Shown here: one piece after another, positions 11,646 through 23,620 of the stretch
Position numbering within the stretch: position 1 is the first letter of the stretch
Layout of the letters: each line of letters starts with the position of its first letter
DNA from: Paramecium tetraurelia
Taxonomy: Eukaryota; Ciliophora; Oligohymenophorea; Peniculida; Parameciidae
NCBI RefSeq assembly: GCF_000165425.1
Contig: NW_001799233.1
Location: 3,256-67,255 of the forward strand
Length of the DNA stretch: 64,000 bases
Reading direction: 5' to 3'
Position numbers and translations under genes: made by a program
Notes under the pieces: generated by a model
Seen by the model: the letters and a program-made list of their open reading frames with translations, nothing else
Databases searched by the model: none
What the model was told of the DNA's origin: nothing

Positions 11646-12191
11646 GTTTCACTTTTTGATTTTAAGTATAGGTTAATTAATAAAGATTATTCTTTGGAAT
11701 AATAAGTTATTCGTTTTTAGTTCTTTATGAGAAATTAACAAAGAAAAGGTTTGACTGCTTGTCTGAATGTTATTCATACTTTATATAAATTGAAGTCAGG
11801 TTTTTAAGTTAAAACAATCGAATAATTTATCATAAAATACATCTTTTATTAATTGATACTCTATCTATTTTTAAATTTATATTTGGTTTATTATATTGTA
11901 AACAAATTTATTAGAAGTATCATTTTGAAAAATTATGAATTTTGTTGAGTACTTTTATTAATTTAAGAAATCAGATATTATTATGGACTTTAAAAATTAT
12001 AATTTATACAGAATTCGTAATTCGTAATACGCTTCTTATTTTTATTAAATCAATTATTACTAGGTTTTCCTTATTCTAATAAAAAACATCATAAATTTGA
12101 AAGAATCATAAACATAAAAGGATGTTCCATAAAGAGAATTACTAATAATTTTGTTTGTGATTAATGATTTTTATATAATAGATAATATATA
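11646..12191. other. intergenic or 3' extension of the preceding gene
   Basis: The first 150 bases are less AT-rich and stay open in the frame of the upstream coiled-coil gene (for example QQRKGLTACLNVIHTLYKLK). The remainder is extremely AT-rich with no gene visible on either strand. Confidence 0.4.
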
Positions 12192-13371
12192 ATGTAGTAA
12201 TTTGATAAAGATATTCTTGTTAGTGAAGTGGTTCAAATTAGAAACACAAAGACAGGCAGCTATTTGGCTGCTACAGGATTTAATACTTAGGAAAAGGGAT
12301 TTTTGTTTAGCAGTACAACAAATATAAATAATTATTACGTGGTGGGGAGCGATGATCCATATAATCATTATACACTTTGGACTATAGTTAAAGTTTTTGA
12401 TGATACAAATAGAATAAATTATGGTGATATTGTTTTTCTAAAGAATTTGAGCACTAAATTGTATTTGATATACGAATTCGAGAAATTATCAGAAGTTTCT
12501 AATTAAGTCAGAGTTTCATTGAATGAAAAAAGATAAGAAAATTTTCCGTTGATTTTACAATAATAAGGAGAACATATATTTTCATCCAAGTAATATAGCA
12601 TTAAGAATAATATGCATTTAAAGATCTAAACTACAAAATTAACTTATTTCTTATAAACCTCAAATAAAAATTATACTTCTAAACAGGTTAAAGATTATAA
12701 GGAAATATCATGTGGGAAGGAAAGTGATTATAATAATTGGGAGATTGTTAAATTGAATGAAGAGAGACAATAATTTTTTGAAATCGAACCAACATAGTAA
12801 TTGAAAATAAATGCCCAAGAAATCTTTGATAGTGATAAGATAATAATCAGAAATTATAAAACTGGATACTCTTTACATTCACACAAGAAATAATATGCAT
12901 CTACTGGAATGTAGGAAGTTACATGCTTTAGCTATGAGAGAGATGGTATTATTATTTATTCTACATGATAGTCAATGATTGGTGGGTTATACAATAAACT
13001 TATTAGATGGCCTCAAAGTAGATACAAGATCAAATGCCTATAAATTTAGTTCATTAAGAAACGATCAAATTTTTGAGTGTAGATGAGTATAATCTCGCTA
13101 AATCAAAGAATGGTAATTAAGTCAGAGCCACGTAAGCGTCTATGCAACAATCATTTATTATTTCAAGTATTTATATAATTATCATTTTATAGCTATTGAT
13201 AATTAATCTCTGATTATTGGTAAACCATTTTTCTTGTTTTATTAACCACTCAATAAATATTTGTGTTAAGGACCCTCAATTTCAGAAATGCAATAAACCT
13301 AATATGAAGCTATAATGGTAGATAAAATAACAAATTCATGTTTATGGGTTATTGAAAAAAAAATTAAATGA
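12192..13371 (+). CDS. MIR-domain protein, 375 aa
   Basis: Repeated segments match MIR motifs, the beta-trefoil units of inositol-trisphosphate and ryanodine receptors, protein O-mannosyltransferases and SDF2. Examples are the opening QIRNTKTGSYLAA, then LWTIVKV followed by GDIVFLKNLSTKLYL, then NNWEIVKL, NDWWVIQ, and LNKYLCQG before a final LWVIEK. There is no signal peptide and no transmembrane helix, so it is a soluble cytosolic MIR protein, unlike the channels. Two 26-nt introns (near 12942-12967 and 13170-13195) are needed. The ligand is unknown. Confidence 0.88.
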
Positions 13372-13413
13372 ATATAAAATATTAATTTAAATTGATGATA
13401 AATTAAAAAAATT

Positions 13414-13495
13414 GCACACAGTGAGATTTGAACTCACGCGAGAATGACTCACCGCATCTTGAGTGCGGCCCCTTAGACCACTCGGGCATGTGTGC
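13414..13495 (-). tRNA. tRNA-Leu(CAA): tRNA-Leu, anticodon CAA
   Basis: On the minus strand an 82-nt cloverleaf folds cleanly. The acceptor stem is GCACACA paired with TGTGTGC, and the anticodon stem is CCGCA/TGCGG around the loop CTCAAGA, giving anticodon CAA after U33. The variable arm is long, as in class II tRNAs. The T arm is GTGAG-TTCAAAT-CTCAC. It decodes UUG leucine and has no intron. It is downstream of and opposite to the MIR gene. Confidence 0.95.
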
Positions 13496-13885
13496 TATAT
13501 CGAGAATTTGGTTTTGATTTCAATTATAAACTAGTCTAAATATATTAGGTATTATATAATTTTAATGAAAATTTCTTTTCTAATTTTTTACACTAATTTA
13601 ATTATGTTATTTAAACATTTATATTATCAATTGATTTTTTAGTCAAATTCTTAATTTATAATAGATTATTTCATATAAAATATATGTTAAGAATTTTGAT
13701 TTTTGTTATCATTTAGCCCTTTCAAATAAATTTTAAATTTTCAACAAATTTCAGATCAAAATAAACTGAAATATTAAAGATAATGATATAACTTCTCTCA
13801 TGAATCAAGTTCTTTATTATTTAAGGAGATTTTGTAGATAATTGCAGTTGATGAAATTTGAATACAATATTTAATAAATTTAAAC
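13496..13885. other. intergenic
   Basis: This is AT-rich sequence between the tRNA and the end of the dehydrogenase gene. It probably includes the upstream region of the tRNA. No ORF or repeat is seen. Confidence 0.5.
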
Positions 13886-14902
13886 TCATAAATATTCCTT
13901 TAATATTTGATTGCTGAATTCCCATAATTCCTCAACTTAATTCAATTTCTTAATGCTCTTGCTATGCTTACTTAATCTGTTTTTTTCATAATATCCACCA
14001 GTTAATAGTTCTCTGTATGGCATTAAAGTGCAATATACCGTAGTTTCAGCTCCTTCTTCTACTGATAAAGTCATAGGTCTAAAAAACCAAAACATGATCT
14101 TTTAAATTAATTACAACAGTATTGTATTTCCAGCCTTGTCTAAAAGTTCAGTTTTAATTACTCCAGGATGGAGAGCCACTACTTTTGTATTCTTTAACAT
14201 TTAGGATAGCTTCAAACATAATAAAACCCCACAATATTTAGTATTATTATAATTCTCTAAATATTTCCCATTTAAAACATCATTAAAATTCAATTTTGAT
14301 CTAATCAATTCATGCATAACAGATGAAACTATTATTATTCTACTTTCCTTGCTTAGTGAATCAATTAATAGTCTGGTCAGAAGGAAATGCCCTAAGTAAT
14401 TAGTGGCAAAAACTAGTTCATGATTATTTTTATTATATTTATGCCACCATTATGCAATACCAGCATTGTTGATAAGAATATCTAAAACACCAAATTTACT
14501 TTTAAAGTTTTTAACAAATTCTTTCACATTATCATAATCATCCAACTGAAGATTCATATAATGTAATTTTGAATTTCCTGTTACTTATTTTATTTCATTG
14601 ATAACTTTCATTGTTTTTTATTCATCCCTACATGCAAAAACAATTGTGGCATTTTACCATGCCAACCTTTTTGCTGTTTCCTTTCCTATTCCTGCACTTG
14701 CTCCTGTTATAATAACAATTTTGCCTTCCAAATTGATTTAGTTATATATCCTTAATGGACCTCTTTGATATTTATGAACAAAATATGCTATCATAAAATA
14801 TGTTAAAGCCAATAGTGGTAAAGAATAATGAATGTAGAAGAGTATAATCAAACTACTTCCAATAATTGGGTAATATTTTGAATAAATAATATTATTAAAC
14901 AT
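13886..14902 (-). CDS. short-chain dehydrogenase/reductase (retinol-dehydrogenase-like), 338 aa
   Basis: An NAD(P)-dependent oxidoreductase with the Rossmann fold. It has a hydrophobic N-terminal membrane anchor (residues about 10-40), the cofactor motif TGASAGIGKET, the structural ILINNAGIA, a catalytic Ser in IIVSSVMH and the active-site YNNTK (YxxxK). It ends with a C-terminal helix region typical of the WWOX/retinol dehydrogenase branch. The frame is 339 codons without an intron. The substrate, perhaps a lipid or retinoid-like alcohol, cannot be read from sequence. It is likely bound to the endoplasmic reticulum membrane. Confidence 0.92.
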
Positions 14903-15034
14903 TTTTTATTGTTTTTATATTGTATAAAAATATTTGATAATACTTATTACAATTAATTCAAAATTTAATAAATTAATTGATCCAGGATTATCAGAAATAT
15001 TGTTTATTAAGCAAAGAAAATGAATAAAAATAAT

Positions 15035-15983
15035 TCAAAGGATGAATTTGACAGCTTCTTAAGGAAATTCTGTTATAATTCCTTAAAGCAATGTACTACT
15101 CCTTTAATATATTTTACCAATATCTTATTCATCAAATAGTTTCTTGATATCTTCACTATCATCTTAGAATGTCCACCCATAAATGATTAAACCATTCTTT
15201 TTAGCCTCATTATAATATTCATGAGTTTAATTATTTTACCAAACCAATCTTAAATCTAAACCAACTATTTTAGCATATTGAGCAATTTCAGTTATCGTTG
15301 GGATATTTTTATCTTCAAACCAAACCAATTATGCTAAAGGGAGATCAGAACGAGCACTAAAATATTAAAGTACTTATTTTTCAAATGCCATAATCACAAT
15401 TGGTAATTTTTAAGAGCATTCATGAAGTGTACTCAAACCCTATTCTTTCAAAAAGTTATGTATAATTTCAGCAATATTAATATTACAATATTTTTAATGA
15501 TATTCGAAATCCTTAATTTCTAAGAGGATCCCTTTTTTATTTTCAGTGTTTTGATTATAATTTAAGAAGTACTCAACAATTTCCTTTAAAGAGGGTATTT
15601 AAAGATGTCCATCATACTCACTTTTACGATTGTTTATGCATTAACTCAAATGTAATTCTTTCAATTCTTCAAAAGTGAAATCAGAAATCCACCAATCTGA
15701 TTTTTCTTTATCATAAAGAATTCTAGACTGCTTTCTATTTTCAAATTTATCATGATTTTTCACATCGCTTACTAAACTTAAAAAAGCATCGTGACAAACC
15801 ATAGGAAGTCCATCTTTGTTTAAAACGACATCCAATTCGATAAAATCAGAAAATTAAAGAGCTGATTTAAAACCTTCTAATGTATTTTCTACGTTTAAGT
15901 TATAAAATACCAGGGTAAAGACTGGATAATCCTCTATGAGCAGCTATAAGAGGCTTAACCTTTTAGTAATAGGACAATAACAT
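15035..15983 (-). CDS. glycerophosphodiester phosphodiesterase (GDPD), 308 aa
   Basis: It hydrolyses glycerophosphodiesters to an alcohol and glycerol-3-phosphate. The signature begins with AAHRGLSS (catalytic His about 16), then ENTLEGFKSAL, then ELDVVLNKDGLPMVCHD, which together supply the metal-binding Glu/Asp and the second His. Later TIM-barrel strands (GILLEIKD, LPIVIMAF, GLIIYGWTF) fit the family. A 22-nt intron splits the ENT codons directly after the first His motif. There is no signal peptide, so a cytosolic enzyme is likely. Confidence 0.9.
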
Positions 15984-16103
15984 GAATTTTTAAATTGTGT
16001 ATTTTAAAAATGATATATTATATTGCGTATGATTTGTTCATTTATATAATTCATAATTTAATAATTGTATGAAACTATTATCTAAATTATACGTTATAGC
16101 AAT

Positions 16104-16770
16104 TCAATATTTTTTACCTTTAATAATCGCAGTAGTCTTAGACTTGGTCAAATATTTGTTGCATTTGTGATCTACAAAGTCAAACAATTAAGCATCGACT
16201 CCCATTCCTATTTTTCTTGCTTCATTGTTATATTTTACTACATTTTTATTTAACTTATGCCTAATAAAAAATGTCTATACATGTCATCCACATATTCGAC
16301 CATGCATTATTCAGTTTAGGCAATCATCCTTCTTAATTCAGCTAAATCATCATAAGGTCTTTCTTCTTGAGCAATTAAATCTTTAAGCATATTAGTGCAA
16401 TCAGTTTCTTCCTTATAATGCTCTTATTTTTGACTCGATTTTTTGTATTATTATTTTTATGGGATAGAATTAACTGCTGTAATTAAAAAAGTTTCCTTTT
16501 TTCTCTATGCAGCCAATTTCTTCCTTCCCTCTTCAAAAAAAGATGGGTTGGCTTCTTTCTTTTATTAAATTCTTTGTTTTGCCTATTCAAGTAAATCAAC
16601 TTTTGGTTGTGTTGTTTAAACTTATTCTTTTTTTGGTTAATCAATAAAGAGGTTATCCAACTTGGAGAATAAATTCTAGTTTCAAATGATCAAATAACCT
16701 CTTCTAATTCACTAATTTTACTTTTTCTGTTAATAATAGGTAGGGATTAGGTTGGAAATGATCTTTGCAT
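16104..16770 (-). CDS. unknown coiled-coil protein, 207 aa
   Basis: No family was recognised. It has a Gln/Lys-rich middle and a better structured C-terminus (KIGMGVDAQLFDFVDHKC). Introns of 23 and 20 nt are required; both remove in-frame TGA or a frame shift, and the product is 208 codons. It is followed 37 bases upstream by another small minus-strand gene. Confidence 0.75.
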
Positions 16771-16807
16771 ATAATATATATTTATTTTATTAATACATAT
16801 AGATGTT

Positions 16808-17212
16808 TCAATTCTCACCTAATTTGACTTTTTTTTCTGCTTTATCACATTTTTCTAAATTGCTGCTTGAGGAAGATAAGATTGAAGAGGATCTAGAAGT
16901 TGTTTCATTTTTAATTGAATTGGAATTTTTATCTAATATTTCAGCATCATCATCGCTGATAACTACAAATGTCTTATTTATAAAATGATCTAATGCTTGT
17001 TTAGTTATTTTAATCTTGGTATTCTTCAATTAAGGAGTGTTCTTTTCAATAATCTCAAATGAGGAATCTTAATCATTGGTATGTTTCTTTTGCATCATTT
17101 GCTTTTTAGTAAGTTTTCTGAATCTAGGTTTGTTTTCTGTCAAGAGCTAGTCTGTAATGACAGCCAATACTCCGTCGGTTGACATCACACGATTTCTTTT
17201 CATATTTATCAT
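16808..17212 (-). CDS. unknown serine-rich protein, 134 aa
   Basis: An intronless frame of 135 codons with a basic N-terminus (FRKLTKKQMMQKK), a central VVISDDDAEIL segment and a serine run near the C-terminus. A second Met lies three codons downstream. No family was recognised. The SDDD acidic patch followed by polyserine could be a regulatory linker; the function is unknown. Confidence 0.7.
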
Positions 17213-17280
17213 ATTTTAATTTAATTTAATTGAATAATGGAAATAGAATTTTTAATAATAAGATATTCTATATATTTGTT

Positions 17281-18186
17281 TCATCTGTAGATACTAGCCA
17301 GCGTCTTGAAACTATCTTTAAGATGAATTGATTTATATGTTGATTAACCCTATCTTAATTTGTTGAGTTGAATTGGATATAATTTAAAGGATCGAGGTGA
17401 TGATTATGTTGGTTCAGTTTTAACTCTATGAGATGGAAATGCCGAATATCTTTAACTGTACTAAAATATCTTGGTTTGAGATTATTCTAGAAGTAATTTA
17501 GTAGTTCTCGAGACAGATTTATATTTGTTGATAGGCGACTTATTTTAACTTACATATGATATTTTGATGTTTTCTTATGAAATATGAGATTTTAGTTTAT
17601 CTTAAAACTTATGTCTTCTTAACTTACTGCTTTGATTTTTTATTTATTATAAAAACTTATTAATTTTGTCAAAAAATGGATCATTTTAATGTCTGATTTA
17701 TTTTTCACTCATTTTCCCACATTAAGTACAATAACAACTATATCTTCGTCTTCTATTTATATTATCATTTTTGGACGGCTATTTTATTTATTTCACTATC
17801 TCATCAAAATCCTAATTGGATGTCTTTAGCATTTTTAATGTTTAGACTATCGTTTTGCTTTTACTATTATCTTGGATTCCTCTTCTAAATTTAAGAATAG
17901 CCACATCTTCCATTAGTTGAGTTTGCCTTCTTCTTTTTTCTCTCTTCTCTATTTCATGAATTGATTGCTTAGTTTTGAATTCAGGCAAAATGTTTTTGAA
18001 TCTAGTCTAGAATTTATTCATCGATCCAAATTCATCACCATAACAACTAATTCTTCTGGTTTACCCATGTGAATAATCCAAAATATACTTACTTTCGAGA
18101 TTTACAAAGCTTTGACAAAATTTATTTTTTTTTTGAACTATTTCTCTTTTAACAGTTACATTCCTTCTATTTCTGTACCTCTTCAT
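17281..18186 (-). CDS. CxCxxCG-family protein, tandem copy 1, 301 aa
   Basis: An intronless frame of 302 codons. The family motif is RRRRYSCYCTQCGKMSEKQ in mid-protein (plus-strand position about 17715-17747). An earlier segment, RRISCYGDEFGSMNKFQ, looks like a worn copy of the same motif that kept the first Cys but lost the others. The rest is basic, Gln/Lys/Ser-rich and probably disordered. It is the first of three head-to-tail minus-strand paralogues, each separated by about 50-60 bases. Confidence 0.75.
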
Positions 18187-18233
18187 ACGTAACCTTATTT
18201 TTATAATAAATATTAATATTTAATTATAGACAT

Positions 18234-19040
18234 TCATTATCGATTACTAAATTTTGGATTATATTTTTAAGTCTCATAGATATTTAGTATTTCAATTGTC
18301 TTCATATAGGAGCTTTTCACAATTGGAAGGTTTAGTTTCTTTTTGTTTTCGAGTTTCGCTCCAAATTCTCTACTACTAGAATTTGTCTTTGTAATTTGTT
18401 TTCCTTATTCACTTTTCACAATATTTCTATTTTATAATCCTTCAACTATTTATTTCTTAGGCTTTACTAATGATCTTCTATTTAGTTTATGTACAACTAG
18501 GTTAGCCAGATTGCAAATGTTCTTATTATTTTAATTATTCTCTCTTTCTTAATCATCATCGTATTATACTTATCTTATCGGACTTATTCCTTTAAATATT
18601 TATTCTAAATTCTATTTTCTAATGGATTTGTTGATTTTTCCTCGATTGATTTATATTGATTTGCAAAATTCTTAAAACTTAGTATTTAAACCACATTCTT
18701 AACAATCACAACTTTTTTATCTTTTATACTGTTATAAAGTTTGTAAACGTTAAGAATTTTAATCATTACTATTAATCCCAATTTTAATATTATCATAACT
18801 GATCTGTCTTTAAAATGAAGACTTACATTCAAAATTTACATTACTATTTATTTTTGAAAATTATTGTATGTAACTAGATACATTCATATGCTTGAATTAA
18901 AATTAATTTAATCTTCCACAATTATTACAAGTACAACTTTTTCTTCTCTACTTTTATTCATCTTAAATATTCTCTGTTTGGACAAGATAAAAGCTTCTGT
19001 GTTTTTTCTATTCTGAGACAATAATAGAAGTGAGGCACAT
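18234..19040 (-). CDS. CxCxxCG-family protein, tandem copy 2, 268 aa
   Basis: An intronless frame of 269 codons with two motif copies, RRKSCTCNNCGRLNQFQF (about 18915-18948) and QKSCDCQECGLNTKFQ (about 18690-18722). Each is preceded by basic residues and followed by an F-Q pair. Between and after the motifs the sequence is low-complexity, with Asn, Gln, Lys and Ser. The start is the first in-frame ATG. It closely resembles copy 3 in layout, supporting tandem duplication. Confidence 0.75.
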
Positions 19041-19097
19041 TATAATTGTATTTGATTATAAATAATTATAAAAAATTAAATAAAAATTAAAGAACAA

Positions 19098-19964
19098 TCA
19101 AAATATGCCAGATTGTTAATTATGTTTTTTGAAATTATCTCTTTAGTAATTTGAAATGGGTTATTTCTGAGTGAGTCTTTATTGAGGACTTCGATTTGAG
19201 TTAAGTTACAAATAAGGTAGATGTTTTCTTTTATTTCCAAGAGGAGATAAGATATCAGTTTTTTATCTTGATGAGATTTCAAAAATATTTAAAGATTATT
19301 AATGATGTATTAATTTTGGATTTTTAGTTCTTTTTAATTGAAATTTAGTCAATAATTGGTTATCATTTAAATCCAACTCAATCATTCTTTTTTTTAGATG
19401 TCTAAGTTCACTATTTTTGGAGGGGGAGAACTATTCTGTGTACAACTTTCTGAATTAATGCCTTTTAATAGTTTTCTTAATTCTAAATTAGTTAGTTGGG
19501 GATAATTATTATTTTTTGATCATTTGATAATTTTAGCATTTTACTTAAAAGTTATTTTGAGTTCCACATTCAGAGCAATCACAACTTTTTCTGTATTTAG
19601 ATCTTGCATTATTCTCAAAAAGTAAGTGTTAAAAATTAGTGATTGATTTACTTCGAAAAAAAAATGATAGATTATGTCCAACTTATTTTTTATGTTTTTG
19701 AAGTTCTTATTGATTTTGAAGTTTCTATTGTGTGATATGATTATTTTTAAGGAAATTGATACAAGTTGAGAGATTCATTTGTGCATATTGAAATAGACTC
19801 ATTTTTCCACACATTTGACAATAACAACTTTTTCTTCTATGTTATTTTTTATATATTTGTGAAGATCTTTCTTCCTCAAACGAGTAATCCTTAAAATGAT
19901 GACCCTTCCAAATTTCAGTGTTTTATTTTTACCTCCTGATAAAAGGCACATCGAATTATTACAT
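19098..19964 (-). CDS. CxCxxCG-family protein, tandem copy 3, 288 aa
   Basis: An intronless frame of 289 codons with two motifs, RRKSCYCQMCGKMSLFQ (about 19806-19838) and YRKSCDCSECGTQNNFQ (about 19562-19595). A short acidic stretch (SFEEERSS) precedes the first motif. The C-terminal 150 residues are basic and low-complexity. Its start is only 27 bases from the stop of the MYCBPAP-like gene upstream on the same strand. Possible roles are nucleic-acid or metal binding, inferred only from composition. Confidence 0.75.
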
Positions 19965-19991
19965 TAATTATAATATATATATGTATATATA

Positions 19992-22900
19992 TCAAGGAGT
20001 ACTATCTTCTTCAAAATACTACTCCTCATTAATTTCAGATTCTGGTTTTGGCGGATACTCGTCGAGTGTTTGGATATGAATTTAATTTCCAGCTAGAAAT
20101 GAAAGAGTGAAATCTTAATCTTGGATAAAGAAATCTGCTAATAATTGTTTCACCTTATATTTAGATGATAATATTTACTTAATTGATCTTAACTTTCTCT
20201 TCTTCAATTTATTCTTCCTCTTGTTCCTTTTAATCTTCTCCTGCCTCACTTTAAGGGAATTAGGATCCCTTTTAACTTGGCTCTGGAGCCTATTCAATTT
20301 CTTCCTCCTTGCCTATATTTTGAAAATCTTCTTAATTAAGAACCTTCTCCAATTTTTCACCAATAATTGTGACTACACAATCCTAATTGAAATCATAAGG
20401 AACTTAATGGCCTTATTTTTAGGCATGTTAATGTCTATCCTTCTTTTCTTGATTCATCTCATAAATAAAGAATCCTAGGTCTGTATTTGTGAGGTTGAAA
20501 ACAGGAACATTAATCTCCTTTGTGGTTTTAACTAAAAAAATAATGAAGATTATTAATACTATTAATAGGTTCCTTAGGTGGTTCTTCTTTGAGACCTTTC
20601 TTGTTACCTTTTCCACCTTTCTTTTCTTTAAGTTTTTCTAATCTCTCTCTTTCTCTTTCGGCTTCTTCCTCTCTTAATTTCTTTAGTAAAGCAATAGCTT
20701 CGAAATCAGGAACTGTTATTTATTTTTAAATATTGTATAATGCAAGATTGGCATCATCTATCCAAAATAATCTTTGGGCATTTTAGATTTCTTATTTAAC
20801 AATTTCAATAGTCTTAGGTCCATAATCTAAGAGTATCTTTCCCTCTTCTAGTTAGATATTGCCTTCAGGTACAAAAGGTGCAATACTGCTAGTGACAATC
20901 TAGACATGTTCTTAATTGGCTGGATCATATCCTTCAGGAAGTGTCGTAATTAAATAATCTTATGGGCAAATTAATCTTGCTTTTGGCTTTGGCTGTTCTG
21001 TAAGATGACTGATTCGAGTTAACCTTTAAGGAGGTTTTTCAGTTGATTCATCTCTCAGAACATTAAGTAGGTTTTTGATAACCTCTCTAACAGCTTCAGA
21101 CACAAGATCGCTTTGGATCTCATACATTGTTAAATAGAATGCTAATCCCAATTTCCCTAATAAGACTATGGATGAAAGATGTCCAGATAATTAATCAATT
21201 GTTAACAGTTTATCACCGCTCAGATCTCCACCTAGAATGAGAGTTCCATTTCGATCTTAACATCCCATTAGATTATGACATAAAATATGAATATCTTTGG
21301 CAATAGCTGATGATAGAATGGTTTAATCTGCATTCATATGGATGATTGAAGGGTAGAATCTTGAAAAGAAATTCACTCTGTCTCCTATTATGTAAATATT
21401 GCCATAAGGTAATAGGGTTCTGTATGGTGTTTTGGATTCGATGTCAGGTTCTTCCTCAGAGTAACCAACTTCATCTGGATAGAAGAACAGATTTTCTAAT
21501 ACTAAAACACTATTTTCTTAATAGGTTTGAGTTTCTAATTGTTCATCCAAATTTTCAATGATAGCATCATTAAAATAGACAGGACATTCAACATGAGTCT
21601 TTAACCATTCGTAAAAGAATTTAGTTGATGATGTAAACTTATACTTTCCACTTGGATTGTCATAACTTACAAGTAATACAACAATCTTGGCTTATCTTTC
21701 CATCAATAGTTTGATAGTGTCAACGCATTCTTAAAGTGTAGCTTAATCTAGATGACTTAAATCATAGTTCTTTTATTAGACTTATTAATGATAATTAAAT
21801 AGTACCTTATACAACTTCAACTTCTTTTTATTTGACTGGTTTACCTTTGCCTTTTTTCTTAGCTGCTTCTTAAGCCAATCTTTCCTTTTCCAACCTTTCT
21901 TCTTCCAATCTCTTATTCTCCTCTTCTTATTCTTTGAGTAATGTTTATTCAAACTTTTCTTTAAGTTCATAAACATCTGGTCTATTAGCTAGTTTTAGAT
22001 GGATCTTTAATCCAATTTTCTTTCCTTCAATATCTGAATCTTAAATTGTTTTCTTTCTAAGAAGATCATAAAAGTAAGTAGATTAAAATCTTCTCCTTCT
22101 AAATACATTCCATTTTAATTCTGGTTTCATCATTGCTCCTACTTATAATAATTGTCCATCATTTTCTAATTTGATAGCTGCTTATGCCAATGCATCAGCC
22201 ACTTTAGCTCCCAATTTAGTTTTATACTCCTCAATCAATTCCTTTTCCATATCATCATTCCATTTCTTCTTTTTTGCATTCTTCAACCAATTTGCTTTCA
22301 TTTTATTGAATTCATCCAACTTAGCTTTAGCCTTTTCTGGTGTTAAATCCTCAGGTTCATGAAAAGTGTATTCCCACATTTGCAATTCCTTACGCATATC
22401 CTCGGATAATTGAGGAACTTAATTAGCCACATCCCCTAATAAATCCTTGACTACACTGTAAATGGGATTTCTAGAGATTGGTACTTTCTTTGCCAACTTA
22501 ACCCACAATTCCAATTTACGTAATACCAAATCTTTAACCTCTTCTTCATCTATAGTATGACATGATTATCTTAGCAATTTAACATCTCCATTCCAAGGTA
22601 TATCTTATTTTAATACTTAACATATTTCATCTGATGAGAAATTAAAGAAGTTCATAATTTCATGAGTAAACCATAATTATTCACCCAAATTGAGTTCTTC
22701 AAATTCGATTTTAAATTATTCAGGATCACTTAGATCTGGTTTAGGTGGAGGTGGTGTTTTGACTTCTTCAAAGATATCATCAACTATTTCAGTGGCTATT
22801 TTCAATGCAAATTTGTTTTTCACTTATTTCTGAAATTCTTTTCTTCCAATTGTTAATTCATCATCTATAAATGCAATGCCTGTCAATTTCAAATTAGGTA

Positions 22901-23438
22901 ATTAAGTCAAACATGGAGGCTCACATTTCAATTCCCATTCCTCATTAAATACACCTGCTTGTTTTGATAGAAAACTAAACACAAATTTAATTCTTTCTCC
23001 TGGTTTGATAACATTTTAATCATGATGACAAAAGAACCTCTCTTCATTTATATCTTAGATTGAATTAGGTTATTTCCTTACGCTCTCAATTCTCTTCCAC
23101 TCATAATAAATAGCCGCACTTCCATTATTTGAAACAACTACATTATCATAACCGACTGTTTCAGTTTTAACCAAAAATGATATATGCTCTTTCTTCATTT
23201 TCAACTTAACATATAGAATTCGAATTTATACCTAAGGACCCTCTACTTCATTCTTCTTCTCCTCCTCATCTAATTCTGAAATTCTACTGATTGGCCCCTT
23301 TGGTGTACTGACCCTTGGATCCTATTTATCCTACCCTCTACTAATTTAGGATGGCACACCTGATGTAGGCTTCTTCACCATCAATTTAGAACCCATGGAT
23401 TAACCTGGATTGAATGACTAAGTTAATGAAGAATACAT
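19992..23438 (-). CDS. MYCBPAP: MYCBPAP-like protein with phosphoglycerate-kinase-like domain, 1122 aa
   Basis: Residues about 1-550 match MYCBP-associated protein, a central-apparatus component of motile cilia: an ASH/MSP-like beta domain (GYDNVVVSNNGSAAIYYEW, then HHDQNVIKPGERIKFVFSF), a helical middle and a charged coiled coil. Residues about 557-860 read as phosphoglycerate kinase, with ECVDTIKLLMERQAKIVVLL, VLVLENLFFY, LILGGDLSGDKL and ILLDYGPKTIEIV. The kinase substrate Arg/His motifs are not conserved, so it is probably inactive. A C-terminal beta-rich segment ends the protein. Introns are 25, 28 and 25 nt. The start is the first ATG in frame; a coding-looking segment from ATG 23581 might belong to it, but no intron joins them. 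Confidence 0.82.
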
Positions 23439-23620
23439 ACTCCTCCTCCTTGTAAATACACTTTCCCATCTAGTCCTGGGACCTAAGAATATAATCTAGA
23501 TTATTTTTATTATTCATCTGCTTTCTTTCGAATGTAGAATGTCTTCTTTTTTGGCTAAGTTTGATTCATACTATCGTCCATAATAATAAAATATTATTTT
23601 ATATTACTCAAGTAATCATT

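Noticed and set aside
13414-13495. Reading the tRNA anticodon as AAG
   Set aside because: U33 is the T before CAA in the loop CTCAAGA, so the anticodon is CAA.
17281-19964. CxCxxCG motif as a Tesmin/TSO1 CXC domain
   Set aside because: CXC domains have about nine cysteines with C-x-C-x4-C spacing; here only three cysteines and a glycine occur per copy.
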